Below are positions 45,286 through 53,422 of a DNA stretch of 64,000 nucleotides, piece by piece. The DNA is from Luteimonas sp. MC1572 (GTDB lineage Bacteria; Pseudomonadota; Gammaproteobacteria; Xanthomonadales; Xanthomonadaceae), in contig NZ_CP067112.1 in the NCBI RefSeq assembly GCF_016615815.1, positions 1,798,001 through 1,862,000 on the forward strand, written 5' to 3'. The translations under genes were made by a program, and so were the position numbers. Every line of letters starts with the position of its first letter. The stretch's first letter is position 1. The notes below the pieces were generated by a model that saw only the letters and a list, made by a program, of their open reading frames with translations, was not told the origin of the DNA and searched no databases.

Positions 45286-46326
45286 CTAGGACTGGAACAC
45301 CGGTTCCAGCAACCGGAAGCTGCCGGCATCGGCATCCAGCTCCACGCGCCCACCGACGGGCAGGATGAACTGCTGGCGGATGTGGCCGATCATCGCGCCG
45401 CGGTAGGCCGGGATGCCCAGCGGCAGGATGTAGTCGTCGAGGATCTCCTGCAGCGTCAGCGAGCCGTAGCCGTCGCCCGGATTGCAGTCGGTGCACTCGC
45501 CAAAGATGAAGCCGGCGATCTGGTCCAGCGCACCCATCAGCTTCAAGGTGCTGAACATGCGGTCGACGCGATACGGCGCTTCTTCCACATCCTCGAGGAA
45601 CAGGATCTTGCCGCGGAAGTCGGGCAGGTATGGCGATCCCGCCAGCGCGGTCAGCACGGCCAGGTTCCCGCCCACCAGCTCGCCCCGCACCTTCCCGCCG
45701 GTGATCGTGACCGTGCGGTTCTTGCGCGGCACCAGTTCGTCGCCGGCATCGGCCACGTTGCGGTACTGCATCAGCTCGCGCTTGAAGAACAGCCGCCGGA
45801 ACTGGTCGGCATTGAAACTGTTCCAGCTGCCCGAGCCATTGGGCCCATGGAAGGTGACCAGGCCGGTCTGTGCGTGGATCGCGTTGTGAAGCGCGGTGAT
45901 GTCGGAATACCCGAGCAGCGCTTTTGGATTGGCGCGGATCACGCCGTAATCGAGCAGCGGCAACAGCCGCGCCGCGCCGGAACCGCCACGCACGCAGATC
46001 ACGGCCTTGACGTCGCGGTCGGCGAACGCCGCATTGATGTCGTCCGCGCGCCCGGCATCGCTGCCCGCCAGGTGGCCGCGCCGCGCGGCGTAATTCGCCC
46101 CGGTCCTCACCTTGAACCCGAGCGCTTCCATGACCTCGCGCGCGAGCTGCAGGTTGAAACTGTCGTCCACCTGCGACGACGGACTGACCAGCGCCACGGT
46201 GTCGCCGCGCTTGAGCGCGACCGGCAGCAGGCGGCCAGCCGGCGAGGCGATGGCCCTGCCCCCACCTGCGAGCGGCAACAGCAGGCCCGCGAGCGCCGCG
46301 GTGCCGATGAAGTGTCGTCTGTCCAA
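45286..46326 (-). CDS. Tat-exported LD-carboxypeptidase (S66 family)
   Basis: A 346-residue S66 serine peptidase; E. coli LdcA of this family trims the terminal D-Ala from murein tetrapeptides. The nucleophile serine lies in LLGYSDITALHNAIH, the glutamate in FLEDVEEAPYRVDR and the histidine in AMIGHIRQQF, matching the Ser-Glu-His triad. No ATG lies in front. The TTG at 46326 is favoured because it yields LDRRHFIGTAALAGLLLPLA, a textbook twin-arginine signal start; a further TTG at 46386 is less likely. LdcA itself is cytoplasmic, so an exported form is a variation. It lies 34 bp downstream of the DUF1989 gene and may share its transcript. Confidence 0.88.
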   Translation of the reverse strand: MDRRHFIGTAALAGLLLPLAGGGRAIASPAGRLLPVALKRGDTVALVSPSSQVDDSFNLQLAREVMEALGFKVRTGANYAARRGHLAGSDAGRADDINAAFADRDVKAVICVRGGSGAARLLPLLDYGVIRANPKALLGYSDITALHNAIHAQTGLVTFHGPNGSGSWNSFNADQFRRLFFKRELMQYRNVADAGDELVPRKNRTVTITGGKVRGELVGGNLAVLTALAGSPYLPDFRGKILFLEDVEEAPYRVDRMFSTLKLMGALDQIAGFIFGECTDCNPGDGYGSLTLQEILDDYILPLGIPAYRGAMIGHIRQQFILPVGGRVELDADAGSFRLLEPVFQS

Positions 46327-46360
46327 GTTGCCGCCTGCCGATCCGGATACGGCGGCCAGA

Positions 46361-47008
46361 CTAGCAATCCGTGGCAGGCGGGCCAATGGCGCCCGGCGCG
46401 GGACCGCTGCCCTTTTCCAGCCTGAAATCGATGGGCTTGTAGCTGAAGTTGTTCGACTGACCCGCCGAACACGCGGTCATCGCGACCACCAGCGGCATCT
46501 CCGCGCGCAGGCGGATGAAGTCGCCCGCCTTGCTTAGCGGCGGCAGCACCGCGACGTTCCCGGTCGTGCCGTCCACCGAGACGTTCATGAAAATGTTGAA
46601 CGCGATGGGCACCCGATCGATCCCGATGCCATACGGGGCGAGCGCGGACGCCAGGTTGCCTTCGCAACCGGGGCGTCCTTCAGCCTCACCATAAAGCAGT
46701 TCGAACATCCGCTTCGAGCACGGTGTGAGCGTGAAGTCGTGTCGCCCGCAGGTGTCCTCGAGGATGGTGAACATCGGGCGGCTGCGGTTGGAATACAGCA
46801 CGTCGCCGGTGCTCAGCCACAATTTCGATGCGTAGTCGATGGAGCGGCCCGAGGAGAGGTATTCGGCCGTATCTTCCCGCGAGAACGCAGTGAGGTCGCT
46901 GACCTGCTGGCCCATCGGGTCGATGACGACCAGGACGTCGCCCGCCGCGAGCTCCACCGCGCGTCCGGAACAGGGCGCGATGCGCTCGGCTGTCGCGGCT
47001 TCGCTCAT
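46361..47008 (-). CDS. DUF1989/urea carboxylase-associated family protein
   Basis: A 215-residue protein of the DUF1989 family. It has the conserved start PCSGRAVELAAGDVLVVID, then EDTCGRHDFTLTPCSKRMFE, IAFNIFMNVSVDGTTG and TACSAGQSNNFSYKPIDFRL. Members include the urea carboxylase-associated proteins and the carboxyguanidine deiminase subunits that remove nitrogen from guanidine-derived compounds. The ATG overlaps the stop of the YqcI/YcgG gene (ATGA), so the two are translationally coupled and probably act on the same metabolite. No urea or guanidine carboxylase gene is nearby. Confidence 0.85.
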   Translation of the reverse strand: MSEAATAERIAPCSGRAVELAAGDVLVVIDPMGQQVSDLTAFSREDTAEYLSSGRSIDYASKLWLSTGDVLYSNRSRPMFTILEDTCGRHDFTLTPCSKRMFELLYGEAEGRPGCEGNLASALAPYGIGIDRVPIAFNIFMNVSVDGTTGNVAVLPPLSKAGDFIRLRAEMPLVVAMTACSAGQSNNFSYKPIDFRLEKGSGPAPGAIGPPATDC

Positions 47009-47757
47009 TTCGGGCTCCGCACGCGGAACGGGCATGTCCATCCGGCCTCTGTTTCGCGGCCGCTGTACTGCCGCGTTTCCGCGGCGGCACCGAAGTCGGC
47101 GAGGTTGGGGTTGATCGAGCCTTGCAGCGCGGTGTCGCGCTCGCGCGTGGCCGCCTGCATCTTCGGGTAACGGCCATCGGCGCGCAGCTGTTCGAACTGG
47201 CGATGTGAATTGAAGACCAGTGCCGGCCACGCAAAGCGGCGCGCCATGCGCGAAGCGCCGGGGTGCAGGCCGATCACGAAGAACGGATGCCCCGCGAGGC
47301 TCAGGCTGAAGCGCGGGTCTCCCGGATCACGGCTCACGTCAGGGGCCCAGCGCGTGCCACGGCGCACGTCGATGTCGTGCAGGCGCTGCAGTTGCGACCA
47401 CAGCAGCGCCTCGAAACGGCTCTCATCGGCATCCTGCGGACCATCGAACAGGGCCACGAACGAGTACGTCGTGCTGTCTGCCGGGTCGGCGTCGTCGACC
47501 ATCATCGCGAACGTGCCGAGTGCATCGAGCAGCGATGCGTCATTACTGCGATCGCCGAGACGAGCGAACTCGTGCACGTCGATCGCATCGCGCGCCAGCG
47601 CGCCTTTCGCGCCCACGCAGGGGAAGGACTGAGCGCCCACGAAATCCAGGAACCGCGCGGTCATTGCGCCAGCGGCGGGAGGAACGGGGGACCGCGTCGC
47701 CTGGACGTTGGCGGATGCGGTGGCGTGGGGGCAACGGCGCGGAGCGGTGGAGTTCAT
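47005..47757 (-). CDS. YqcI/YcgG family protein (possible heme-dependent N-oxygenase)
   Basis: A 250-residue protein with the full YqcI/YcgG pattern: FPCVGAKGALARDAIDVHEF, then SYSFVALF-like TTYSFVALF, the segment HPFFVIGLHPGASRMARRF, NSHRQFEQLRADGRYPKM and the end AGWTCPFRV. As I recall, this family includes DcsA (arginine N-hydroxylase of cycloserine biosynthesis) and GntA (guanitoxin pathway), both heme-dependent. The LHPGASR histidine is a plausible axial ligand. The coupling with a DUF1989 gene fits a guanidino-compound pathway. The upstream 257 bp hold the divergent promoter region towards the FabR-like gene. Confidence 0.87.
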   Translation of the reverse strand: MNSTAPRRCPHATASANVQATRSPVPPAAGAMTARFLDFVGAQSFPCVGAKGALARDAIDVHEFARLGDRSNDASLLDALGTFAMMVDDADPADSTTYSFVALFDGPQDADESRFEALLWSQLQRLHDIDVRRGTRWAPDVSRDPGDPRFSLSLAGHPFFVIGLHPGASRMARRFAWPALVFNSHRQFEQLRADGRYPKMQAATRERDTALQGSINPNLADFGAAAETRQYSGRETEAGWTCPFRVRSPK

Positions 47758-48014
47758 CGTCGACAGGCTTCTCGTTGGGGCGGATTTGCTTCGTGCGTCG
47801 GGGATTCGACGCGTCGAGGCTAGCCATGCCCACGCCACAACCGCGTGTACGCATTGCACGCAAGACACCGGAATTGCTGAAGTGGTTCATGTTCCTGCCA
47901 CGGATCGGCTCGCCCCGCAGCTTCGCCCTGCGCAACACGGATTCAGGTTCCTGCACAGATGTATCGCGGTTTGCGCCATGATGTCGGCTCTCCACCTGCG
48001 ATGCCCACTCAGCC

Positions 48015-48659
48015 GTGCCCGATTCCGCCCTGCCTCCCCGCCCCGCCCTCGGCCGGAGGCCCTCGATCACGCGAGAAGACCTGATCAGCGCGGCGCTGGC
48101 CCTGCTCGGGCCGAACCGCAGCGTGTCCACGCTTGGCCTGCGCGAAGTCGCACGCGAAGCGCGCATCGCGCCGAACAGTTTCTATCGGCATTTCCGCGAC
48201 ATCGACGAACTCGCGGTCACGCTGATCGAGCGCGCGGGCGTTTCACTGCGCACGATCATCGGCCAGGCGCGCCGCCAGCGCGCAAGCTCGGGCCACGGCG
48301 TTGTGCGCAGCTCCGTGGAGGCCTTCTTCGACCAGCTGAGCGCCGACGACCAGCTGCTGCAGCTGCTGCTGCGGGAGGGTCTCGCGGGTTCGGATGCCTA
48401 CAAGCAGGCGGTGGACCGCCAGCTCTCCTATTTCGAGGAAGAGCTGCGCGTGGACCTGATCCTGCTGGCCAAGGTCACCGGCGTGCCGCTGCACGAGCCG
48501 GCGGTGGTGGCCCGCGCCATCACTCGCCTGGTGTTCGCGGTGGGTGCGAGCGCGATGGACATGCCGCGCGAACGCTACCCGCAGCAGATCGAAGACCTGA
48601 CGATGATGGTCAAGATGATCGTCATCGGCGCGCGCGCGATGCACGCCGGCGGAAAATGA
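48015..48659 (+). CDS. FabR-like TetR-family regulator
   Basis: A 214-residue TetR-family protein. The DNA-binding domain reads LGLREVAREARIAPNSFYRH, then FRDIDELAVTLIERAG, which closely follows E. coli FabR, the repressor of unsaturated fatty-acid genes. The C-terminal ligand domain spans about 75-210. The start is a GTG; no in-frame ATG lies close upstream. It is divergent from the YqcI/YcgG gene, but FabR-like regulators normally act on desaturase or fab genes, none of which is here. Confidence 0.88.
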   Translation: MPDSALPPRPALGRRPSITREDLISAALALLGPNRSVSTLGLREVAREARIAPNSFYRHFRDIDELAVTLIERAGVSLRTIIGQARRQRASSGHGVVRSSVEAFFDQLSADDQLLQLLLREGLAGSDAYKQAVDRQLSYFEEELRVDLILLAKVTGVPLHEPAVVARAITRLVFAVGASAMDMPRERYPQQIEDLTMMVKMIVIGARAMHAGGK

Positions 48660-48687
48660 CGACGCCGGACGGGTGTCCGGCGTCGTC
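48658..48687. terminator. Bidirectional terminator hairpin
   Basis: GACGACGCCGGAC (48658-48670) and GTCCGGCGTCGTC (48675-48687) form a perfect 13 bp stem with a 4-nt loop between two convergent genes; the left arm begins inside the stop of the FabR-like gene. On the minus strand the stem is followed by ATTTTCC, a short T run. Confidence 0.75.
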
Positions 48688-48711
48688 GATGCAACCTGGG
48701 AAGTACCTTGC

Positions 48712-50133
48712 TTACTGCGCCGTGCAGGTCGGCGCGTACATCCAGTAGATGGAATCGTTGCAGCGGTAGCTGTTGGAGCCGTACGCCTGACCGCGGACCG
48801 CCCTGACCTGGGTCGAGGAATCGTCGTGGCAGTTGTGATGCCCGCCGCGCGCGATCGCCCAGTACGGCGTGGAACAGGTGTGGCCGCCGGCATCGGTGCG
48901 CCGCGCCGGCACGCGGTAGTACGTCAGGCGCGGGCCGGTGAACGTGCACTTGTGGGTCATGTTCTCGGTGGCCGCGCAGGTGCCGTGGTTGCAGTAGCTG
49001 GTCCAGCCCTGGTGCGTCTTCACCGTCGAGGTCGCGCTGTTGTAACGCCACTTGCCAACGCGCGTGCCCGAATGCTCGGCGATCACCACGAACGGCTTGC
49101 GCCACACCTGGATGTAGGTCTGGTACATGCCGCCGGCCGCGCGCCGGACATCGCCCGCAGCCACCGCGTCATCGCGTACCGGCAGGAGGTGCGTGGCCAG
49201 GGTCTGCGCCAGGCGTTGCATCGTCGCCTGTTCGGCGGGATTGCCCTGTGCGACGCCCTGTGCCCACGTGCCGCTGTAGGCCAGCGCGTTCAACGCGGTT
49301 GCCGCTCGGCCGAAATCAGTGGCCAGCGCGTGGTGGTCGCGCGCGTTTTCGGCTTCCATCGACTCCAGCCAGCCCTTCGGCACCTCGTCGCCACCGAGTT
49401 CCGATGCCAGCACGTAGCCGTCCGCGGCTTTCACCATCGAATAGGCGTCGATGCGGCCCATCTGCCCGTCGGCGCCAGGCTCGTCGGCGATGAACTTCTG
49501 CGACCCCAGCAGCGTGATGCCGTTGCCCAGGTTGGCCTGGATGGTGCCGTCGCGCTCCCTGGCGATCCCGAGTTCCTTTGCCGAGCGCACGTAGAAATCG
49601 GCGACCTGCGCTGCATCCGGAGCGGAAGACCGCCGGGCATCCACGCCCGCACGCACCGGGTAGCGCGCCGCCGGGGCGCCCGCCGCCTGCCGCGCCAGGT
49701 CCGCCAGTGCCGATTTCTCGGCCGACAGCGCCACGTGCAGGTTGGCGGCTTCAAGCGCCCCGCCCAGCCCGGACAGGAGGTCGGAATAGGCAAAGCCGTC
49801 GGACTTGGTGAACTCGCCGTGCTGCGGCTCCCACTGCTTGGCGTAGGGCTCGCCGCCCAGGGCCACGGTGCGGGCTTCGCCGTCGATGACCCGCAGGCTG
49901 AGTGCACCCGGCGCGCCGGTGGCGGCATCCAGCGTCCTGCGGGCCTCGAAGTACAGCTCGGTGCCATTGACGGTGTAAACACCGGCCACGCCCAGCTCCG
50001 GATCCGCCAGGAAGAACTTCACGTTGCCGTCGGGCTTTGCGGCGCGTTCAACGCCAGCGGCCATGGTGCCCCCGGTAAACGCCATGCCCATGGCCAGCGC
50101 GATGCCGACCGCCATCTTTCCCATTCGATTCAT
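48712..50133 (-). CDS. Secreted hypothetical protein with Cys-rich C-terminal domain
   Basis: A 473-residue protein with a Sec signal peptide (residues 1-26, ending TMAAG). The first 300 residues are acidic and mostly helical with no cysteine. The last 120 carry about eight cysteines with aromatic and His residues (YCNHGTC, HKCTFTGPRLTYYRVPARR, HTCSTPYWAIARGGHHNCHD), suggesting a disulfide-bonded extracellular module. AGGGG at 50142-50146 supports the ATG at 50133. I do not recognise a family. It ends in TCTAQ, with the last cysteine three residues from the end. Confidence 0.8.
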   Translation of the reverse strand: MNRMGKMAVGIALAMGMAFTGGTMAAGVERAAKPDGNVKFFLADPELGVAGVYTVNGTELYFEARRTLDAATGAPGALSLRVIDGEARTVALGGEPYAKQWEPQHGEFTKSDGFAYSDLLSGLGGALEAANLHVALSAEKSALADLARQAAGAPAARYPVRAGVDARRSSAPDAAQVADFYVRSAKELGIARERDGTIQANLGNGITLLGSQKFIADEPGADGQMGRIDAYSMVKAADGYVLASELGGDEVPKGWLESMEAENARDHHALATDFGRAATALNALAYSGTWAQGVAQGNPAEQATMQRLAQTLATHLLPVRDDAVAAGDVRRAAGGMYQTYIQVWRKPFVVIAEHSGTRVGKWRYNSATSTVKTHQGWTSYCNHGTCAATENMTHKCTFTGPRLTYYRVPARRTDAGGHTCSTPYWAIARGGHHNCHDDSSTQVRAVRGQAYGSNSYRCNDSIYWMYAPTCTAQ

Positions 50134-50350
50134 TCGATGTACCCCTAAGTGCTGTGTCGTTGGACCACGAAAACGCGGAAAACCAAGGAACAACCTGACC
50201 CCCGAGTCCGACCTGGCTGCCCCCGCCAGAACACCGGGGGGAAGGCTTCGCGGTCGACTCATATACGACTGTACACAAAATGAACAGTTGTGCATCTTGC
50301 TCTGCAGCACGTTTTCAGACATGCGCGACGCGGCTCTTGCATATTGTTTT

Positions 50351-50369
50351 TCGATATGTTTAATATCGA
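50351..50369. promoter_or_regulatory. Palindromic candidate operator of the DUF2975/XRE operon
   Basis: TCGATAT (50351-50357) and ATATCGA (50363-50369) are perfect inverted repeats separated by GTTTA. It is 25-43 bp before the DUF2975 ATG, in the promoter zone, with ATATTG (50341-50346) just upstream. The operon encodes its own Cro/CI-type regulator, which makes autoregulation at this site plausible. The rest of the 50134-50393 gap is AT-richer than its surroundings. Confidence 0.6.
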
Positions 50370-50393
50370 TCCTCGATGCGCAGGAGCTGCCCC

Positions 50394-50927
50394 ATGAACG
50401 TTCCGAATGCCCCGACCGCTGCCCTCGCGTGGTCGCGGCCGCTGATCCGCGTCCTGATCGTCCTCAACCTGGCCTACGCCGTCGGCGTGCTGGTGATGCT
50501 GGTCCTGAGCCTGATTCCGGGGACCATCCTCTGGGACGCGCTGGGCATGCTGTTCCCGGCAGAACACCGCGACCGGATCGTCGTCGGCCTGCGCGCGATC
50601 CTGTTACTGGGCATCGTCGGCGCGGCGGTTGTCGATCGCGTCCTGCGCCAGCTGCTGGCCATCGTCGAAACCGTGCGTGCCGGCGACCCGTTCGTGTCCG
50701 GCAACGCACGGCGCCTGGAGGCCATCGCCTGGTGGGTGCTTGCGGGCGAGGGCCTGCGGCTGCTGATCGGCGCGATCGCACTGGCCACCACGTCATCCAT
50801 GCCGGAGCTGGACCTCGACCTGCACTTCTCCGTGGCGCCCTGGCTGGCGGTGCTGCTGCTGTTCGTGCTCGCGCGCGTGTTCGCCGAGGGCGCGCGCATG
50901 CGCAGCGACCTCGAAGGAACGGTGTGA
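50394..50927 (+). CDS. DUF2975 membrane protein
   Basis: A 177-residue protein with four hydrophobic segments (about 15-42, 64-85, 110-130 and 145-165) in the DUF2975 (YoaS) arrangement, including VRAGDPFVSGNARRLEAIAW, the typical cytoplasmic loop before the third helix. CAGGAG at 50381-50386 supports the start. Family members are nearly always paired with a small XRE regulator; here it starts one base after this stop. The function of the pair is unknown. Confidence 0.88.
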   Translation: MNVPNAPTAALAWSRPLIRVLIVLNLAYAVGVLVMLVLSLIPGTILWDALGMLFPAEHRDRIVVGLRAILLLGIVGAAVVDRVLRQLLAIVETVRAGDPFVSGNARRLEAIAWWVLAGEGLRLLIGAIALATTSSMPELDLDLHFSVAPWLAVLLLFVLARVFAEGARMRSDLEGTV

Positions 50928-50928
50928 C

Positions 50929-51156
50929 ATGGGCATCCTCGTCCGCCTCGATGAGCTGCTGCACGAGCGGCGCATGACGCTCACCGAGCTGGCCGCGCGC
51001 GTCGACATCACGCTGGCAAACCTGTCGATCCTGAAGACCGGCAAGGCCAAGGCGATCCGGTTCTCGACGCTGGAGGCCATCTGTGCCGCGCTCGCCTGCC
51101 AGCCGGGTGACCTGCTCGCCTTCGACCCCGCCCAGGCGCCCCGGGAGCAGGACTGA
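50929..51156 (+). CDS. Small XRE (Cro/CI) regulator, YozG-like
   Basis: A 75-residue helix-turn-helix protein with a minimal Cro/CI fold: MGILVRLDELLHERRMTLTE, then LAARVDITLANLSILKTGKA and FSTLEAICAALACQPGDLLA. It belongs to the YozG type found with DUF2975 proteins. The one-base gap to the DUF2975 stop implies coupled translation. The probable target is the palindrome at 50351-50369. Confidence 0.9.
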   Translation: MGILVRLDELLHERRMTLTELAARVDITLANLSILKTGKAKAIRFSTLEAICAALACQPGDLLAFDPAQAPREQD

Positions 51157-51275
51157 GACATCCTCACCATCGGGTTGCCGGAACGTCGGGTTTTGGACGT
51201 TGGACAAGGTGCGCTGGTCCGGACAACGGGCACACAGGGGAGGCGCGCTCCTCCCCCGTGCCAGGAACCCCCGAC

Positions 51276-52652
51276 ATGAACGTCTCCCCCACCCGCCCCG
51301 CACGCCGGGGCCTGCTTGCCACCGCTCTGCTGCTCGCCTTCGCCCTTCCGGTGCAGGCGGACTCGGTCACCGACTGGAACGCGCTCGCCAGTGGCCCCGT
51401 GGTCGGGCCACGCTTCGGCGGCCCGCAGCAGCAGGCCCGCATGATGGCGATCACCCAGATCGCCGTGCACGACGCGTTGAACAGCATCGAGCCGCGCTTC
51501 GAGACCTACAACGACCTGCCGCTCGCCTCCCCGATTGCTGCGCCCGACGCCGCCGTCGCGGCGGCCGCACGCACCGCGCTGCTGGCAATGATGTCGGCGC
51601 TGCCGCCGGCCACGCCGCCTGAAGACACCAATCGCGCGCTCGCGATCCAGGCGATCGAAGCCGCCTACGCGGCCGCGATCGGCCCGGGCGCACCGACCCT
51701 CCCCGAGGCGGCGGGCATTGCCGCGGGCGAGGACGCCGCGGACGCCATCATCGCCTTGCGCTATGACGCCACCGCCACGGGCCTGGTGCCGATCGACGGC
51801 TCGGGCACGCCCAACTCGCCGCCGTACACGCTGCCACCCGGGCTGGGCGTGCACCAGCCCACGCCGGCGCCGGAGTTTCCCGCCGTCACCACACCTGCCT
51901 TCACCGGCTGGTCCGCGGTCACGCCCTTCGCCCTCGACAGCGCCACGCGCTTCCGCGCGCCGCGGGCCGCGATCTTCAGGTTGCGCGGCGTCCGCTACAC
52001 CGCCGAGTACGCGTTCGTGAAACAGGTTGGCGACGCGCGCGTGCGCGGCGCGCAGCCCGACTCGGAGCCGAGCGACATCGCGCGTTTCTGGGCCGGCGGC
52101 GGGCTGGAATGGAACGCGAACGTGCGCCTCGCGGTCGCCCCGCGCGGCCTGGACCTTTGGGAGCATGCCCGGCTGTTCGCACTGGTCAACATCGCCACCT
52201 CCGACACCCACGTCACCAACATGGAGAGCAAGTATTTCTACAATTTCTGGCGCCCGGTAACCGCGATCCGCTGGCGCAACGACGGCAACCCGTGGACCCA
52301 CAGCGACCGCTGGTGGCGGCCGTTCCTGCAGACGCCGCCGTATCCGGACTACCCGTGCGCCTCGACCGGCCTGACCGGCGCCGTTGCGCAGACCTTGCGG
52401 CGCTTCTTCGGCACAGATGTACTTCCCTTCACCCGGACCGTCACTGCGCCGGCCACGCCGCTGCCCGCACCGCTGACCGCGCTGCCGCCGAAGACCATCA
52501 CCCGCGGCTACGCAAGGCTCACGCTGGCGGAGAACGAGCAGGCGCTCAGCCGGGTGTACGGCGGCCTGCACTTCCTCGAGGGATGCACCGCCGGCCTGCG
52601 CATGGGAAACCAGGTGGCGGACTGGGTGTACTCGGGCTACCTGCGCCCGTGA
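51276..52652 (+). CDS. Vanadium haloperoxidase/PAP2-like secreted protein
   Basis: A 458-residue protein with a signal peptide (1-34, ending PVQAD). It is all-helical with the vanadium-haloperoxidase-related phosphatase fold: KYFYNFWRPVTAIRWRN supplies K and R of motif 1, and SRVYGGLHFLEGC supplies R and the vanadate-coordinating H of motif 3. Motif 2 is unusual: the P-S/C-G/A-H of active relatives is replaced by PCASTG, so the acid-base histidine seems lost. Halogenation or phosphatase activity is therefore doubtful. AGGA at 51263-51266 precedes the ATG. It stands alone between the XRE gene and a small Lys-rich gene. Confidence 0.85.
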   Translation: MNVSPTRPARRGLLATALLLAFALPVQADSVTDWNALASGPVVGPRFGGPQQQARMMAITQIAVHDALNSIEPRFETYNDLPLASPIAAPDAAVAAAARTALLAMMSALPPATPPEDTNRALAIQAIEAAYAAAIGPGAPTLPEAAGIAAGEDAADAIIALRYDATATGLVPIDGSGTPNSPPYTLPPGLGVHQPTPAPEFPAVTTPAFTGWSAVTPFALDSATRFRAPRAAIFRLRGVRYTAEYAFVKQVGDARVRGAQPDSEPSDIARFWAGGGLEWNANVRLAVAPRGLDLWEHARLFALVNIATSDTHVTNMESKYFYNFWRPVTAIRWRNDGNPWTHSDRWWRPFLQTPPYPDYPCASTGLTGAVAQTLRRFFGTDVLPFTRTVTAPATPLPAPLTALPPKTITRGYARLTLAENEQALSRVYGGLHFLEGCTAGLRMGNQVADWVYSGYLRP

Positions 52653-52727
52653 CGCGACCGCGGCTGGCGCATACTGGGCAGGCCGCCTGCACCCGCAGTG
52701 CCTTATCAACGCGCCGAGGAGAATGAA

Positions 52728-52844
52728 ATGAGCAAGGGTCTGGACAAGAAGAAGGAAACGAAGAAGAAACCGGCCAAGACCGCGAAGGAAAAGAAGGCCG
52801 AGAAGCGCGACAAGAACGCCGCCAAGGTCTTCGGACCGGCCTGA
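52728..52844 (+). CDS. 38-residue lysine-rich protein
   Basis: A very small gene: ATG at 52728, GAGGAG at 52716-52721 with 6 bp spacing, and a strong terminator after its stop. The product starts MSKGLDKKKETKKKPAKTAK and ends AAKVFGPA; about 40 percent of residues are lysine. I recall such short Lys-rich proteins in other proteobacteria, without known function. The clean expression signals make it a real gene rather than a chance frame. It could bind nucleic acid or ribosomes. Confidence 0.75.
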   Translation: MSKGLDKKKETKKKPAKTAKEKKAEKRDKNAAKVFGPA

Positions 52845-52866
52845 CCGCGCTTCGCACGATCAATTG

Positions 52867-52898
52867 AAAAGGCCCGGACTTGTCCGGGCCTTTTTTTG
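52867..52898. terminator. Strong bidirectional terminator
   Basis: AAAAGGCCCGGA (52867-52878) and TCCGGGCCTTTT (52883-52894) form a perfect 12 bp stem with a 4-nt loop, followed by more T. The A run on the left gives a T run on the other strand, so it serves both the Lys-rich gene and the convergent DUF1428 gene. Confidence 0.92.
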
Positions 52899-52909
52899 GG
52901 AGTCGCGGG

Positions 52910-53257
52910 TCAGCTTTCGAAGATGGTCTGGAACCCGCCCCAGATCATCCGCTTGCCGTCGAAGGGCATGTCCATTTCCTTCATGGCCGGGTCGTTCTGC
53001 ATCTTTTCCCACGCCGCGTCGGCGGTGGCCTTGTCGGGCCAGATGAGCCAGGAGAAGACCACCTGTTCCCCGTCTTCCAGCTTGACCGCGCGCTTGAAGT
53101 CCGTGGTCTTGCCGTCCTCGATGTGTTCGCCCCAGGCCTCGACCTGCTTCAGCGCGCCGTGCTTCTGGAACAGCGCCCAACCGGCCTCGGCGGACTTGAT
53201 GTAGCGATCCTTGTTGCCATTGGGGACAGGGACCAGGAAACCGGTGACGTAGGTCAT
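52910..53257 (-). CDS. DUF1428 family protein (YbaA-like)
   Basis: A 115-residue dimeric alpha/beta-barrel (ferredoxin-like) protein. Its segments MTYVTGFLVPVPNGNKDRYI, EAWGEHIEDGKTTDFKRAV and VVFSWLIWPDKATADAAWEK, and the end DMPFDGKRMIWGGFQTIFES, follow DUF1428 closely. The family has no known activity. The start at 53257 is supported by GGAG at 53266-53269. It is divergent from the TrmY-like gene across 165 bp that hold no recognised site. Confidence 0.92.
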   Translation of the reverse strand: MTYVTGFLVPVPNGNKDRYIKSAEAGWALFQKHGALKQVEAWGEHIEDGKTTDFKRAVKLEDGEQVVFSWLIWPDKATADAAWEKMQNDPAMKEMDMPFDGKRMIWGGFQTIFES

Positions 53258-53422
53258 GTGGGCACTCCAGTTGGGGGATTGGCGCTGACGATCGCGCCGC
53301 TGCAAATCGACACAACGGATCGGCGCCTGCCGATCGGCCATTCGACCCCCCACCGGTTTGCCGGGACAATGGCCGCGCGGCCTGCAGCGTGCCGCACGAG
53401 ACGACTTCCACCCGGGACACCC

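Noticed and set aside
47826..47981. Possible 51-residue protein (MPTPQPRVRIARKTPELLKW start) in the YqcI/YcgG-FabR gap
   Set aside because: No clear ribosome binding site and it lies in a divergent promoter region; no evidence beyond an open frame.
50274..50292. CACAA-N9-TTGTG inverted repeat in the gap before the Cys-rich secreted protein
   Set aside because: Only 5 bp arms in an AT-richer stretch; likely by chance.
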